From Symsagittifera roscoffensis (lineage: Eukaryota; Xenacoelomorpha; Acoela; Convolutidae), in the NCBI RefSeq assembly GCF_963678635.1, contig NC_087069.1, positions 12,096,530 through 12,156,529 on the forward strand: 60,000 nucleotides of DNA, read 5' to 3'. The notes under the pieces are model-generated. The model made no database searches. It was not told where the DNA came from and was given only the letters and a program-made list of their open reading frames with translations. Every line of letters begins with the position of its first letter. Positions within the stretch are counted from its first letter, which is position 1. The position numbers and the translations under genes are program-made. Below, piece after piece: positions 13,317-23,566 of the stretch.

Positions 13317-13508
13317 ATGCCTTCGTTTTTTTCACAAGTTGTTACTCTTCCTGGCCACGTGATCAAAACTTCCGTTTCCGGTGACGTAATACCATCTGTG
13401 AAGTTACGTAACATTTCTCCGAATACCCCATCTCGCCGAAGCAGTTATGCAAACGATTATGAAACAAGTGTTAATAAAACAGCTGTAATAGGGTGGTCGT
13501 ATGTAAGG
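13317..13508 (+). CDS. weak candidate first exon on the plus strand
   Basis: An ATG at 13317 opens 64 codons, Ser/Val/Thr-rich, and the frame closes just past a possible donor (TAAG|GTAAAG near 13508/13509). The product is unrecognised and no downstream exon was found before the convergent WDR26 gene. It is listed because composition and the adjacent donor make it slightly better than random. It may be spurious. Confidence 0.2.
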
Positions 13509-13787
13509 TAAAGTACTAAGTAAGTAACGAATCTAAATCATATAAAAGCTATGTATATCGTATTAACATAATTAGGAATATTATCAAACACATTTAAATT
13601 TAGGCCGATAATTGTGAGGTAACGAATTTTTTCGCTGACTTTCTAGCAGAATTCGCAAACCATTCCAATGTTTTTCGATAGAAGCTCTTTTTGAAAGCAG
13701 AACATTATTCAATTAAATTCAAATCTGGACCAAAATTTCACCATTCGAGTAATTAGCGGTTTCTTTAGATAGACTTTCTCCTTTGTT

Positions 13788-13793
13788 TTTATT
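13788..13793 (-). terminator. polyadenylation signal AATAAA of WDR26
   Basis: TTTATT on the plus strand gives AATAAA on the minus strand, about 117 bases beyond the WDR26 stop codon. This is a plausible poly(A) signal for that transcript. Confidence 0.5.
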
Positions 13794-13909
13794 GCTATAA
13801 CTGTTTATGAAACAGACTAAAACTCTCGTAATCATTTCATTTGCAATTTCTACAACTAATACGTTTTATATTTCATTCTCATAACTGCTGTTATGCTTCG
13901 AAACCGTAA

Positions 13910-14572
13910 TTACAACCAGCCGAATGACGAATAAGCCGACGAGCTTAAAGACGGCGACATCTGACGGTCATCGGGTAATTGCGACGAAGAAGAAATATTC
14001 TGCTGTTGTACATTAAAAGCACCCAATTCTGCGCCTGGATTCGAACCCGCGCTTACTGCGGCCAAACCCAAAGAAGAAGCACCATGATGTTGTGAAATAT
14101 CAATCCCCGCGCTGCGTAGGATCCCGCTGACACTCATTGACACCGGATCCAGGTTAAGAACGTCTTCAGCTCCTCGCGATGGCGACGATATCGAGTCTTC
14201 TGTCGATGCCGAAAATAAGTTCACGCTCCTACTTGTTACATGCCCACTACCTCTGTCGCCTGATTGCTGTGAACTCTCGCCCTCTATCGACATGCCTTCA
14301 TCGTCGTCATCATTATCTGAGTCATCGTTATCATCTGAAGCGCCGCCGGCTCCTCCAAAAAACAGATTACGATGGTCGTCCCCACCTGGACCTGAACCCC
14401 CTCTGGGATTATTTCGAGGGTTGTGTCTGTGTTGAGCCCCTCTGGTTAAAGTAGCACCTGTGAGTTCACTGAATTCGGAGGGGGGCGCTGGACCCCACAC
14501 TTTAATTGTGCAGTCGTCTGACACTGAGACTAACATGGAGTGGATAGTTGGATTCCAGTCAACTCCGTTCAC
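13910..14572 (-). CDS. WDR26: WDR26 exon 7: last WD repeat and disordered tail
   Basis: It begins VNGVDWNPTIHSMLVSVSDD after TTTTAG and completes the last WD blade by about codon 28 (KVWGPAP). The remaining 190 or so codons form a low-complexity tail with a Gly/Asn/Arg segment, an acidic run of alternating Asp, Asn and Glu, and Ser-rich segments, ending SSFGWL and a stop. The tail is far longer than the short acidic end of vertebrate WDR26. Confidence 0.9.
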   Translation of the reverse strand: MNGVDWNPTIHSMLVSVSDDCTIKVWGPAPPSEFSELTGATLTRGAQHRHNPRNNPRGGSGPGGDDHRNLFFGGAGGASDDNDDSDNDDDDEGMSIEGESSQQSGDRGSGHVTSRSVNLFSASTEDSISSPSRGAEDVLNLDPVSMSVSGILRSAGIDISQHHGASSLGLAAVSAGSNPGAELGAFNVQQQNISSSSQLPDDRQMSPSLSSSAYSSFGWL

Positions 14573-17500
14573 CTAAAATTACAAAAAAAAGCATTCTTAC
14601 CCGGACGATCAGAATATTATACACTAATGAATTCTAACAAAATGACGGCTAACACTTTCGATGTTCCTGGTACTGTATCTCGATAGTCAACTTTACAACT
14701 CCGTTCAGTACAAAAGTCTAAATTTGTAAGCATTTCCTGTTCAATTATTTAATCAGGCTCTAATTTTCTTCTAGCTTCTGACCAAAAGCTTTTTATACAA
14801 CCTAGTACGGTCACTAAGAAAGATCATTCTTAATTAAGAATCTTGAGGAAAACAATTACGACACCTCTATTTAAATTATTCAATTCTACGCTGTCTCAAC
14901 CTTGCCTACCTGCTTCGTTGAAACTAAACGAAAACAGTGTACCCTAAGACAGGCGGATAAATGCCACAGAACTCAACGATACCGAATAAAAACATAACTT
15001 CGAGTATATATACAAAAATAAAAATGATAATTAAAAACTTCTTTTCGGGCAGCTACTTTGCGTGTAGGTAAATTAACAAATTTACCAAACCAAATTTACC
15101 AAAATAAATTAACAAACCACGCCAACAATTTCAATGACTGCGAGAGCACCATTGGACTAACAGGTCCGTTAACAGTGTCTCATTCAATTTTAAGGTTCTT
15201 TATTGTTCCGCACAAAACCAGGTACTACATATAATCATTGGAATGGGTCGAGTGATATACCAAATTGAAGCCCTTTCAGTCGTGATTGGAACGACATTAA
15301 ATTTTTTCCAAAAAGTTTTCTCAGTATCGACAAAAACTGGTTTAAAATTTATGATTTTATTTCAATATTGAAGAAAAAAGCGAGGGAGCAGACTTACAAT
15401 AGCCTGATTATGCTTAATTTAAGCCCTGAACACTTAACTTTAAGCAAAGAAAATTAGTTTTTGATCGTTTTTTTGTTCGTCTTATTTTTCTCCAAAATCT
15501 TTTGTCCAATTTGCCGATACTGCTATGGCTATCGAATATGCCTACAATATAGTTTTACATCAGATCCTTTTATCACAGCACGCAGAAGAAACACTAATTA
15601 AAAAAATTCTAGTTTGTTTAAAGACTATGGTTGTTGTTGTTGTAGCTACATCGATCTCTGCTTTGAGCTTCTGATTGAACTAGAGAGGTATTTTATGTTT
15701 GAAAGATCAAGGGAGAGAGTGCTAGCGAAATATTTTTCCTGTCTGGTCATGTTGATTTCGTCTCGTTCAATCTATCACTGCAGTTCCCCCGGGGTCTCAA
15801 AGGGCAAAACCGGCGTAGAAGGGGAACCACCTTTTCTAGTGATAGCGTCTTTGCGCTGCGGTGTCGGCACCTTCCCTCTGTATAGCACACACACGAGGAA
15901 GGTTTTGATGTGTTAATAAACCTGTTTTATGTGCCAAGTTTATCGGGGTGCGGGGAACCGCGTGAAACTCCATTGCCGGTTCAAGCGGGCAGTTTTTGTT
16001 AGTGAGGAAAGCCGAGAAAAACTCCGGTTACGTGGGGTTGTGTGATAAGCTGCAGATGTTTGTCAGCTTCTTCGAGATTCTCCCTTAAGCTCTCGATGGT
16101 AAGTGAGGTTAGGTGTACCCGGCAGTTAAACAGATGGTCGGTGGTGTGTGGTCCTATGTAGCAACTTGGACAGTCGTCGGATGTATTGTTGTTTAGCCTG
16201 TGGTGGTAGCTGGCGAGGTGAGTTGAATATCCGGATCGCAATTGTGACAGTGTGTATCGAGTTTTTTCAGGTTAAGTTTGCTGTCAAAGACTATGGTCGG
16301 AACAGTCTGTACTACTAAATTAAAATCCACTCGCCAACTAGAAGTCATTCGAGTTTTTTGGGCAATTTTCAGTTTCGCAGTTTCGTAAATAAAGAGCGAA
16401 CTTTGCCGTTTTTCTTAAAAAAATGAATCAAAAACCTCAACAAATTAGAGCTGAGCTTGAACAAATTTTTAATGCAAAGCAATGTAAGTCCTGAAAGAAA
16501 AACGAAAAAAAAAACGACCTATTTAAGTGTCTTCAGGGTGCTCATTGACACTTAGAATATCTCCCCGTACATATCATTACAAAGTAAAAATTTATGGCTA
16601 TCTTTTCGCTTTTCTCAGAAATCTCAAATTGAGTTACTCAAATTAAGAGTGACCTTACAATGATGCATACCGAGAATTGTAACGAAACAAAGAGAAGACG
16701 TTGAGACAAATTATTCAAAGGAATGTTTCGCAGCAACCTGGTCTTAAGTTCCATAAATTTGAATCCTATATAGCAACATCACAGTTGATTTGCTGAAAAA
16801 GTACAAAATTGAAGGCCTTTCAATTTTTCCGCTCAGAGCATACTTTTGGACTAAATACTTTCTAAGTGAACACTTTCTTCAAACTATGTTTCGGCTACGT
16901 ACTCAACCAACCAGATTCAAGCATTTTGCTCTATTTTCATTCGGGGTCTCATGATTTGAGCGGAATAAGTAAAAAAAGACTCCAACTTGAAATCATCTAC
17001 TTTTTAGTTATCATTATTCTTTAAAACTCAAGTATACTGACCTGTTTGGTGTGTCCGGATAGGACTGCGATGGGGAGGTGTCTGTGTCTGTGCCAGATGT
17101 AGACACACTTGTCTTCACTGCCACTGGCCACTAGAGAGCCCTCCTCACTCCCGCCCACACTCGAGTAGATCAGGTCCCGCTCCACCTTCAGGCCAGCTAG
17201 TCTGGTCAGCAGAGTACCACTGTCCAGGTGGAAGATCTAAACAACAAATTCATACAAATTGAACAGAAGGGGTGAAACAGTGTATTGACGCATAATGAAA
17301 AAGTCGTATAAATTATAATCGTATAATCCGACTATCGTATAACGTATAATCCCATATCTTGACTTTCGTATAAAAACCGTATAATCGTATAACTTCAGAT
17401 AAAAATTCTAATTCAATTTTAGCAACCGCTAAAGGGTTTTTAGTTTGTTTTTGCTGCTTGATTATATTTTTGCCGGAAAATCTCTGATTGCACTCAGAAA

Positions 17501-20500
17501 ACTTTTTGTGTTGGAATTGAGCTGCCCCTAATATTAATCGATCTTGCAGTACTCAATGAAAAATCGTCGTCTCACAAAAAAGGGGCCAATTATCGGTTTC
17601 GTATAATCGTACAATTTAGTGTATAAATCTGATCTCTGGTTAATCGCATAATCTAATACCGTATTAGGGTTTTTTTTGTATGTTGTCCCATATCGTATAA
17701 CGTGTACAAAACACTGCAATAAATAAATGGAACAGAATCACGTATTGTTATATTTCAGACAGCAAAAAAAAAACGTCAATATGGAGCCTTAGAAGGCAGA
17801 AAATAATTAGGAAAACAAGCTTTGAAGGAATAAGCTACCAACAGGAGTTGAAAAAGCGTTAATCAACAAGAAAATAAGGTGGAAGAACTAGAGAACAAAT
17901 GAAGCGTTCACCTTTAGTAACCAGAAACTCAAAATATAGACCTTTCGGAAATTGGTGAATAAATAGCGATGATAATGTCATCAAGCAAAAAAAGGAACAG
18001 GTTAATATTTTTTAGCACCTAGCAGGAATGAACTGAAAAGACCGCCGCAAACTATTTTTCTCCATTTTAACTCAACTTAATCTTAAATCAACTTAACCTT
18101 AAATTACCTTGAGTTACCATGATATTGAGATTTAGTCACATCAAGATAAAAAAAACACTGTTCCAATACTACAAATTCAAAATCAATCGAATTTGTGAAA
18201 TGCAATCGTGCCTTTCAATCTACTTCCGAACTCGAATCTAAACATAAAAGGGAACCAACCTGTATTCCTCCTCCCTTCTCCATAGTACACACTAAGAACT
18301 GATCGCACTTGGACACTTCGAGGGCCATGATGGCCTTGTCTGTCTGGATTATGGTCGCATCTCTATCCACACAGTAAGACCTCACTCTGTTGTGGTTGTC
18401 TGCAGCTAGCACTGTGTTCTCCCGCTTGTATGAGGCCAGTGCTATCACTCGAATGCCCTCCCAAGAACTCTCGATGTTTCCTGAAACGATGATTTTTTCT
18501 CTCGAGCTGCTTTAATTCACTCTGTTCTCTCAAACTGAGATTAACTTTCAGTTAACCAAAACGTGAGTTTAAATTCGACAAAAAACTTGATTTTGTCCCT
18601 GTTTGATTCGAAGACCATCACATTATTGTGCTTAAGATTTCAAAGAAAAGACAGCTCAAGCGTTTTCGCCTTAAAAAAGGTATTTAATAGTGGCGTGTCT
18701 TACCTTATTTGTTAAAAAATTTCAAAATACACCCAAAATTTCCAATGGATATTTATACAAGCTTTCTTGTACAAAAAAAAACAATGCTTCTCGACAGCTT
18801 TCAAAACCTTTAGATTCAGAAAAAAAATAAAATGATACTTTTACAGAGAATTTTCCTAAACATGCTTGTATACCTGTGCTTGCTTTGTCAATTTAATTAT
18901 TTGCCGTAGCTTGCGGACTCTAAATAATATCATTTGCGTGGGTATAACGGAAATTAATCCATGTTAAATTCAGAATGTAAATCCTCCCGTTGCGTTTACC
19001 GGATAGATCGCAGAGGTAGAAGTGTCCCTGGATGCCAGCCACTGCAAAGTGGGAGGAGTCAGGTAGCCAGCAACAGGTAGTCAGACAATCCTCCGGGGAG
19101 TTGGACACCCGCACCATGCGATCCAGGGTCACCATGTTCCACAGGATGGCTTTGGAGGGGGAGCGAGCACCACAACTCAGTAGATACCTTAAAGTGAGAG
19201 CATGATTTAGTGAACAAAATGCTATCGACCAAGTGAATTATTTATTATCAAGCAATAATATAAAAACCCAGTGAATTTTCTCAACCTCACAATCAATTGG
19301 GAGAGAGGGGGGTCCCATGGCCCTACTATTGTCTCATACTGCCACGACCACTACCGACAATTGGAAAACCCCGATAGCGTAGGTAACTTTTTCCGCATGG
19401 TTTTAGCTACCTCCTATTAAACCCCCCTATCATGATTTGGATTCTAAAAAGATTTCAAAACAGCAAAACATCGCTTCGCTAGAAGTATTATCACAGATGA
19501 TTCTAGAGTAAATTGAGTCTTTGTGTCGTTGAACAAATCACTTTATAATTTGACAACTAAGTAATTTTTGATATATTGATTTTTTTGCAATATTGAAATT
19601 TACGTTAATTGCTAAAAGACATTTTCCTCCTCGGGTATCTTTTTGATAACTAAAAAAAACTGCCCCAAATAAATTTGAATGCACCAATAAAGCCTTGAGA
19701 GAGTTACACTTTTGCACAGTAGCGGTACCGAAAATGCCGATGGGTAAAAAGGAAGACTCATAGCTGCCTGACAATAGGCAAACACTCCCAATAAACTAGA
19801 ACAGATGTTATCAAATTGTCAATGCTATATAGCAAAAAAGCCCTTTAATCAGCTCTTTTTATTTCCGAGGTGGGTTGAGAAATGTCGATTCAAAAAATAA
19901 CGCTATGCTAGCTAGCTCGCTTGCGTAAAAACCATCAACAGCGTATTTCAACACTCTACCAAACCCAGTAAAAAGGGTTAGTTAAACAATTGCAGATGAC
20001 TAGCCAAATCGAACAAAATTATCTCTGTTCCAAATTTGGAGCAAAAACAATTGATACTCTGAGCATCGATTGTACATTAGCGCTGGTTTATAACCATATA
20101 CTGCAAAAAATATATATATTATTAAACACAAAAGATAGCGACCTAAGTCGCAAAAATGTAACGAAATGTCAGCACTTTTTACACACAAGCCAAGCGAGAA
20201 AAAAGCAAGAAGTCGCTCAAGAAATGTAAAAATTGAAATAAGGAAAAAATTTAACCCTTGAAAATTTTTTGCTTTGTGCCTAGAAGACAAGGAGTTTCAC
20301 TTACTCGTATCTGCGCCCAGGTCGCTTTACAACAGACAACACCAACCACCAATGAAATCTTTTTAAAAAATCTTTGGAAATTGAAACTTTTGCAATGAAC
20401 CGAACTCGAATCGCCCGACATGTTAAATGGAAGTCTCACACCTGCTTGACAATAGGCAACCACTGACCATCAATATAAAAAAGAGATCAGATGCTATTAA

Positions 20501-23061
20501 ATTACCAGTGCTATAAAGCAAAAATGCATTCAAATAAGCACTTTTATTTGGGACTTGGGTCGGAGAACGAGGATTCGTAATCAGGCGCGGATCCCACATC
20601 ACTATAAAGACCCTATAATGACCAAATTTTCTGCGCCGCAGACAACTTTTTCAAAAAACAGGCTAAAAAGCGTTTTAGGGCAATTTTTGGAAAATTTCGA
20701 CCAAAAAATAGCGTTTTTTTCGGCGCGCGCTTCCGCTCAAAATTAGTATTTTTAAAAAGCGAACTCATATTATAACACTGCGTTGATACAGTTGGAAAAA
20801 TGAAAAACACCCAAAACTTGGAGCAATGCTAATAACCGTCATTAACTTAACCATCTTTACCTGTCGTCTGGTGACCATGCGAAGAACCCGACAGATGCCT
20901 CGTGGTCTAATTTCTGATCACATAGTTTCAGTTTGTGGTGCTCTGTGACTGTGTAGAGCTGGATGTGGTGTGAGTTGCCGCCTGCTGCTAGAGTGGTCCC
21001 TCTGTGGTTGAACTTACAATACAGGTACTCCTCACTGTCCATTATAGTCTGTTTCATCCGACATGGCAACTGGTTCTTCGTGCACCTAGACATCAATCAG
21101 TGGTTAAGCAGCTCATTTTTCTTACCTCTACAACAGATAATCGTCAGAAAAAATTGCAACAAAATTTAAGTTAAGAAATACAGCTTCAAAACATTCCACG
21201 TTAATTATTCTTTCGCTGAGTAAATTTATTCTGCTTTCAAAACGCAAAAAAAATTAAGACACTTTTCGTTTCCTTAAAATATTTCTCATATTAGAGACGC
21301 TCATGATTCATAGCATAACCGCATACGACATAAATCCACGAAGTACAAAAATACGCAGCTTTTTTGGGAAAAATTTTGCATATAATAATAACCAGTACAA
21401 CTCACTTGTGGTCAGTCAATAGGGACAACGTTTGGTAACTACTCGAAGATGAAGATTGAGAATTCGGATTAGAAATTACGCCGTTCGATTCTTGTGACGT
21501 CATAACTGCTGCTCCATTCGGCACAGCTGATTTTCGCCCCAGTGTGTCGTTATTCTGCTCGTCTCCACTAATTGTATTACTGCTGGCTCTTTCGTTCGTC
21601 TCGTGCAGAGGCGCTTCATTTGATACCACGTGGTACGTGCAGTTGCTAATCTGGTATTGCAAGGACTGGTCAACTAATTTCCGGAGACGTTCTCTGGGAA
21701 GCATCACGTTGGGTGGGAGAAATTCGCTGAGTCTGTCTATCAATTGCAATCTAGACTGCTTGCCTGTAACATAAACTGCAATTACATCAATACTCAAATA
21801 CTTTGAATAATAAACCAGGGTTGCACTGTAATTAACACCTCTGTTATTTACACTGTTATTTAAAATTATTTAACCAGGCCTGTTATAAACTGCTGTTATA
21901 AACTGCACTGGCTGACCTCTGTCTCAAAATGTTGAAGCTAGTACCTACCACAGCGGGCTTGGAAAGAGCTTTCTCGACAATTAATTTTGTCCGTTCGGAC
22001 TTGCGAAACTACCTCGACTCCGAAAAAGTTGGGAAACTTGCTTTTTGTCTCCGTGTACTAAAATCTGATTGAATATAATTCATTGTTTGGTACACTGCTC
22101 CAACTTTTTAAAACTTTACCGTTATTAACAGTTAATAATGTTTTTTACGTTAAAAACGTCATAAATCCAGAAGGGGTGTAATTAATGCAACCCTGTAATA
22201 AACTTATCAAAATTCATAATGCATCACACTAACTTGATAGAAAATACAATGTCAGCACATATCGAACTTCGAATGGAAAAGGACGAGACCAGCGGATCTG
22301 CAATTTGCTTGCCCTATAAAAACTTAGGCCGATACTTGTCATAATAATCAAAACATATTCTGATGATCTTGATTCAGAGTTTTCAGGAAGACTCATTTCC
22401 AAAGAAAAACTATCGAATCTTGTCTTTGCAGTCAAAAAACGTTAAATAGATGACGATGATGATGCCCCCGAAAAATTATACACCCATGTCAATATAAAAT
22501 TCACGAATTCGGGGTATTACGTTTTTTTTTTCAACTACAAGTCAAAGAGCACTACTACAACAGCAGACGTGTTTTACCTTTTCCAGGCCAGTGGGCTGAT
22601 TTTCGGATCTCTTCGGGCGTTGAAAACATGGCCAAAGAGGCAAGATAGTGACAGCAACTGTGTTTCACAGGAATACGGCTTATGTCACTTCTGAGGCACT
22701 TGACAGCATCTAGCACTCTCCCGTCATCCAAAAGCTCCAGAAACTTCTGCTCCTGAAGTAGATACTTCATCTTGTGATGGTGTACACTATGTGAAACTGA
22801 TTTGCGAAGATCCTCAAGGCAAGACTCGGCAAACCTCCAGTTTCCATTTAGCACATGGTGTCTTAGATTTGTGGCGGAAGGGTGTTCGAGAGAGCATTGA
22901 GATTCTCTGGTCAGACAACTGGCCGTATCTGTCAGTCCGATTTCAGTGAAAAACTGGCCAATCACTCGCAGCAATTCTTGTTCGCGCGTTGTATATACTT
23001 TAGGCTTCGACGCATTCGCATGGCCATTTGTAACTAAACCGTTTGATACTAAACAGAACAT
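13910..23061 (-). CDS. WDR26: WDR26 homologue (GID/CTLH E3 ligase subunit), seven exons
   Basis: Coding exons in order are 23061-22578, 21763-21406, 21085-20861, 19187-19000, 18480-18260, 17236-17042 and 14572-13910. All junctions are GT-AG and the phases join without a break, giving 777 codons plus stop. The order matches the WDR26 family: LisH then CTLH in exon 1, the basic linker in exon 2, WD40 repeats across exons 3-7, ending in a strand with DDCTIKVWGPAP. In animals WDR26 is a substrate-recruiting and scaffolding subunit of the CTLH (GID) ubiquitin ligase, acting in cytoplasm and nucleus. A stop two codons before the ATG supports the start. The last exon adds an unusual tail of roughly 190 residues after the final WD repeat. 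From memory, human WDR26 has a short tail and about 660 residues. Introns carry mobile elements but none disrupts coding sequence. Confidence 0.93.
15632..16285 (-). mobile_element. 5'-truncated LINE remnant with 12-bp target duplication
   Basis: The segment is bounded by AAAGACTATGGT at 15620-15631 and 16286-16297, a direct 12-bp target duplication. Read on the minus strand it ends in a (CAA)n tail next to the left duplication. At 16250-15999 it encodes the C-terminal Cys/His region of a LINE reverse transcriptase, of the type QLRSGY...CPSC...TTDHLFNC (CX2C then HX4C), as in jockey-like non-LTR retrotransposons. Only this terminal part survives, so the element is dead. It lies in the last WDR26 intron. 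Confidence 0.8.
17042..17236 (-). CDS. WDR26: WDR26 exon 6: WD40 repeats
   Basis: Exactly 65 codons between TTTAG and ACAG|GTCAGT. It includes VASGSEDKCVYIWHR, the most conserved WDR26 blade, and LSGHTKQ leading into the last exon. It does not show as a long ORF but is certain from homology and splice sites. Confidence 0.92.
17300..17705. repeat. cluster of CGTATAA motifs
   Basis: About nine copies of CGTATAA occur within 400 bases, seven of them between 17304 and 17392, with further variants (CGCATAATC, GTGTATAAAT). The copies are direct, unevenly spaced and all on the plus strand. The segment lies in a WDR26 intron. It may be a decayed minisatellite or the subterminal repeats of a DNA transposon; no target duplication was found. 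Confidence 0.5.
18260..18480 (-). CDS. WDR26: WDR26 exon 5: WD40 repeats
   Basis: The exon lies between TTTCAG and ACAG|GTTGGT. It encodes the SSWEGIRV strand and the VLAADNHNRVRSYCVD blade, equivalent to the family's DSWEGVRV and LASDTHQRIRGYNFED. Ends in phase 0. Confidence 0.9.
19000..19187 (-). CDS. WDR26: WDR26 exon 4: WD40 repeats
   Basis: 62 complete codons between CTTTAAG and the donor CCG|GTAAAC. Recognisable strands are LLSCGARSPSKAILWNM, a WD-like blade end, and FAVAGIQGHFYLCDL, which aligns with the family's RFVTGGQRGQFYQCDL. Confidence 0.9.
19600..20830 (-). repeat. SINE-like fragments in WDR26 intron
   Basis: At least two copies of the SINE-like family seen near 8.8-12 kb are present here. 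Shared blocks are the CCTGACAATAGGCAA and CTTGACAATAGGCAA stretches at about 19768 and 20448, CAGATGCTATTAAAT, and a tRNA-like GGGCGATTCGAGTTCGGTTC on the minus strand near 20395-20417. Boundaries are uncertain. Confidence 0.45.
20861..21085 (-). CDS. WDR26: WDR26 exon 3: first WD40 repeats
   Basis: The exon starts after GTCTAG and ends at GACAG|GTAAAG. It encodes the first blade, including the conserved CKFNHRGTTLAAGG strand and the FFAWSPDD strand that begins the next blade. Phase 2 in and phase 2 out. Confidence 0.9.
21406..21763 (-). CDS. WDR26: WDR26 exon 2: linker after CTLH
   Basis: It begins after TTACAG and ends at CACAA|GTGAGT. It encodes the family's LPPNVMLPRERLRKLVDQ segment leading into the WD domain, then a Ser/Asn-rich insert of about 60 residues, apparently longer than in vertebrate WDR26, and ends with LLTDHK. 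Confidence 0.9.
21816..22195 (+). mobile_element. non-autonomous hAT transposon with 8-bp target duplication
   Basis: Terminal inverted repeats begin CAGGGTTGCA at 21816 and end TGCAACCCTG at 22195, and similarity extends a further dozen bases inward. The flanks are the exact 8-bp direct repeat TAATAAAC (21808-21815 and 22196-22203), the target-site length of hAT elements. The interior keeps a coding remnant of the transposase C-terminal end. At 380 bp it is an internally deleted derivative needing a transposase in trans. It sits in WDR26 intron 1. Confidence 0.9.
21902..22072 (+). pseudogene. hAT transposase C-terminal dimerisation fragment
   Basis: An open frame of 56 codons ends in TGA at 22070. 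It includes LVPTTAGLERAFSTINFVRS, then LRNYL and the segment leading to the stop, which matches the hAT family C-terminal dimerisation domain (typical pattern: P-S/T...ERxFS...R..L). No upstream catalytic domain remains. A 13-bp tandem repeat (CTGTTATAAACTG twice) lies just before it. Confidence 0.8.
22578..23061 (-). CDS. WDR26: WDR26 exon 1: start, LisH and CTLH
   Basis: 161 codons plus one base. A short N-terminal stretch precedes the LisH-type helix pair (about residues 24-50, with the motif LLRVIGQFFTEIGL) and the CTLH segment (about 65-155). It ends at GAAAAG|GTAAAA. In-frame TAA lies two codons upstream of the ATG. The 5' half of this exon and its upstream region are copied at 54634-54890. 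Confidence 0.92.
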
Positions 23062-23296
23062 TTCTTAATGAAACAAACAATCACATTAAAATAAGTATGC
23101 ATTGTCCATTTACAATTTAGACACTCGTTTAGAAGTATGGTACGAAAAACTTTTAAAGATATGGTCCATATAAAAGTTAATAAGTAGAAATAGTTAGTTT
23201 TTTTGTAAAGTTTCAGCCACAGAACCTGTTTCGCCTACATGTCATTGGGCTATCATTTTTTTTTGACTAAATTCAATTTAAGGCCAATGAAATGAA

Positions 23297-23566
23297 TTGA
23301 AATCTAAGACAAAACCCGATGCACAGTCAAGCAACCCGTTGCAGATGCCCAACAAATTGCGACCCAACCATTCAAAAGATGGAAGAAATTTGGACAAACT
23401 GAGACGAAAAGTTCTGGAGAAGAAGACTCTTTTTCTCAATACATTTCAAAAGATAGTGAGATCAGGTCACATGACACAACGAAAACGCCAATTAACTAGA
23501 GCCAAAAACTATAAAAATGACGAAATCCGGATCAGTAGTATACAGAATGAGTTATATATTGACTAG
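23297..23566 (+). CDS. hypothetical basic 89-aa ORF
   Basis: A Lys/Arg-rich frame of about 89 codons starting at or after 23297. It is kept open in the duplicated copy at 55136-55414 with only a handful of amino-acid changes. That shows recent common origin rather than constraint. No domain is recognised. It could be the tail of a retroelement ORF or chance. Confidence 0.2.
   Translation: MKSKTKPDAQSSNPLQMPNKLRPNHSKDGRNLDKLRRKVLEKKTLFLNTFQKIVRSGHMTQRKRQLTRAKNYKNDEIRISSIQNELYID

Noticed and set aside
17300-17705. Possible CRISPR-like array of CGTATAAT motifs
   Set aside because: Units are 7-8 bases with irregular spacing, in a eukaryotic intron; not CRISPR.
17278-17716. hAT element around the CGTATAA cluster
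   Set aside because: The ends CAGTGTATTG and CAAAACACTG are weakly inverted, but the flanks (GGGTGAAA and CAATAAAT) do not form a target duplication.
19290-19440. Short DNA transposon bounded by G-rich and C-rich runs in a WDR26 intron
   Set aside because: The runs pair only over six G/C bases and no target duplication was found.
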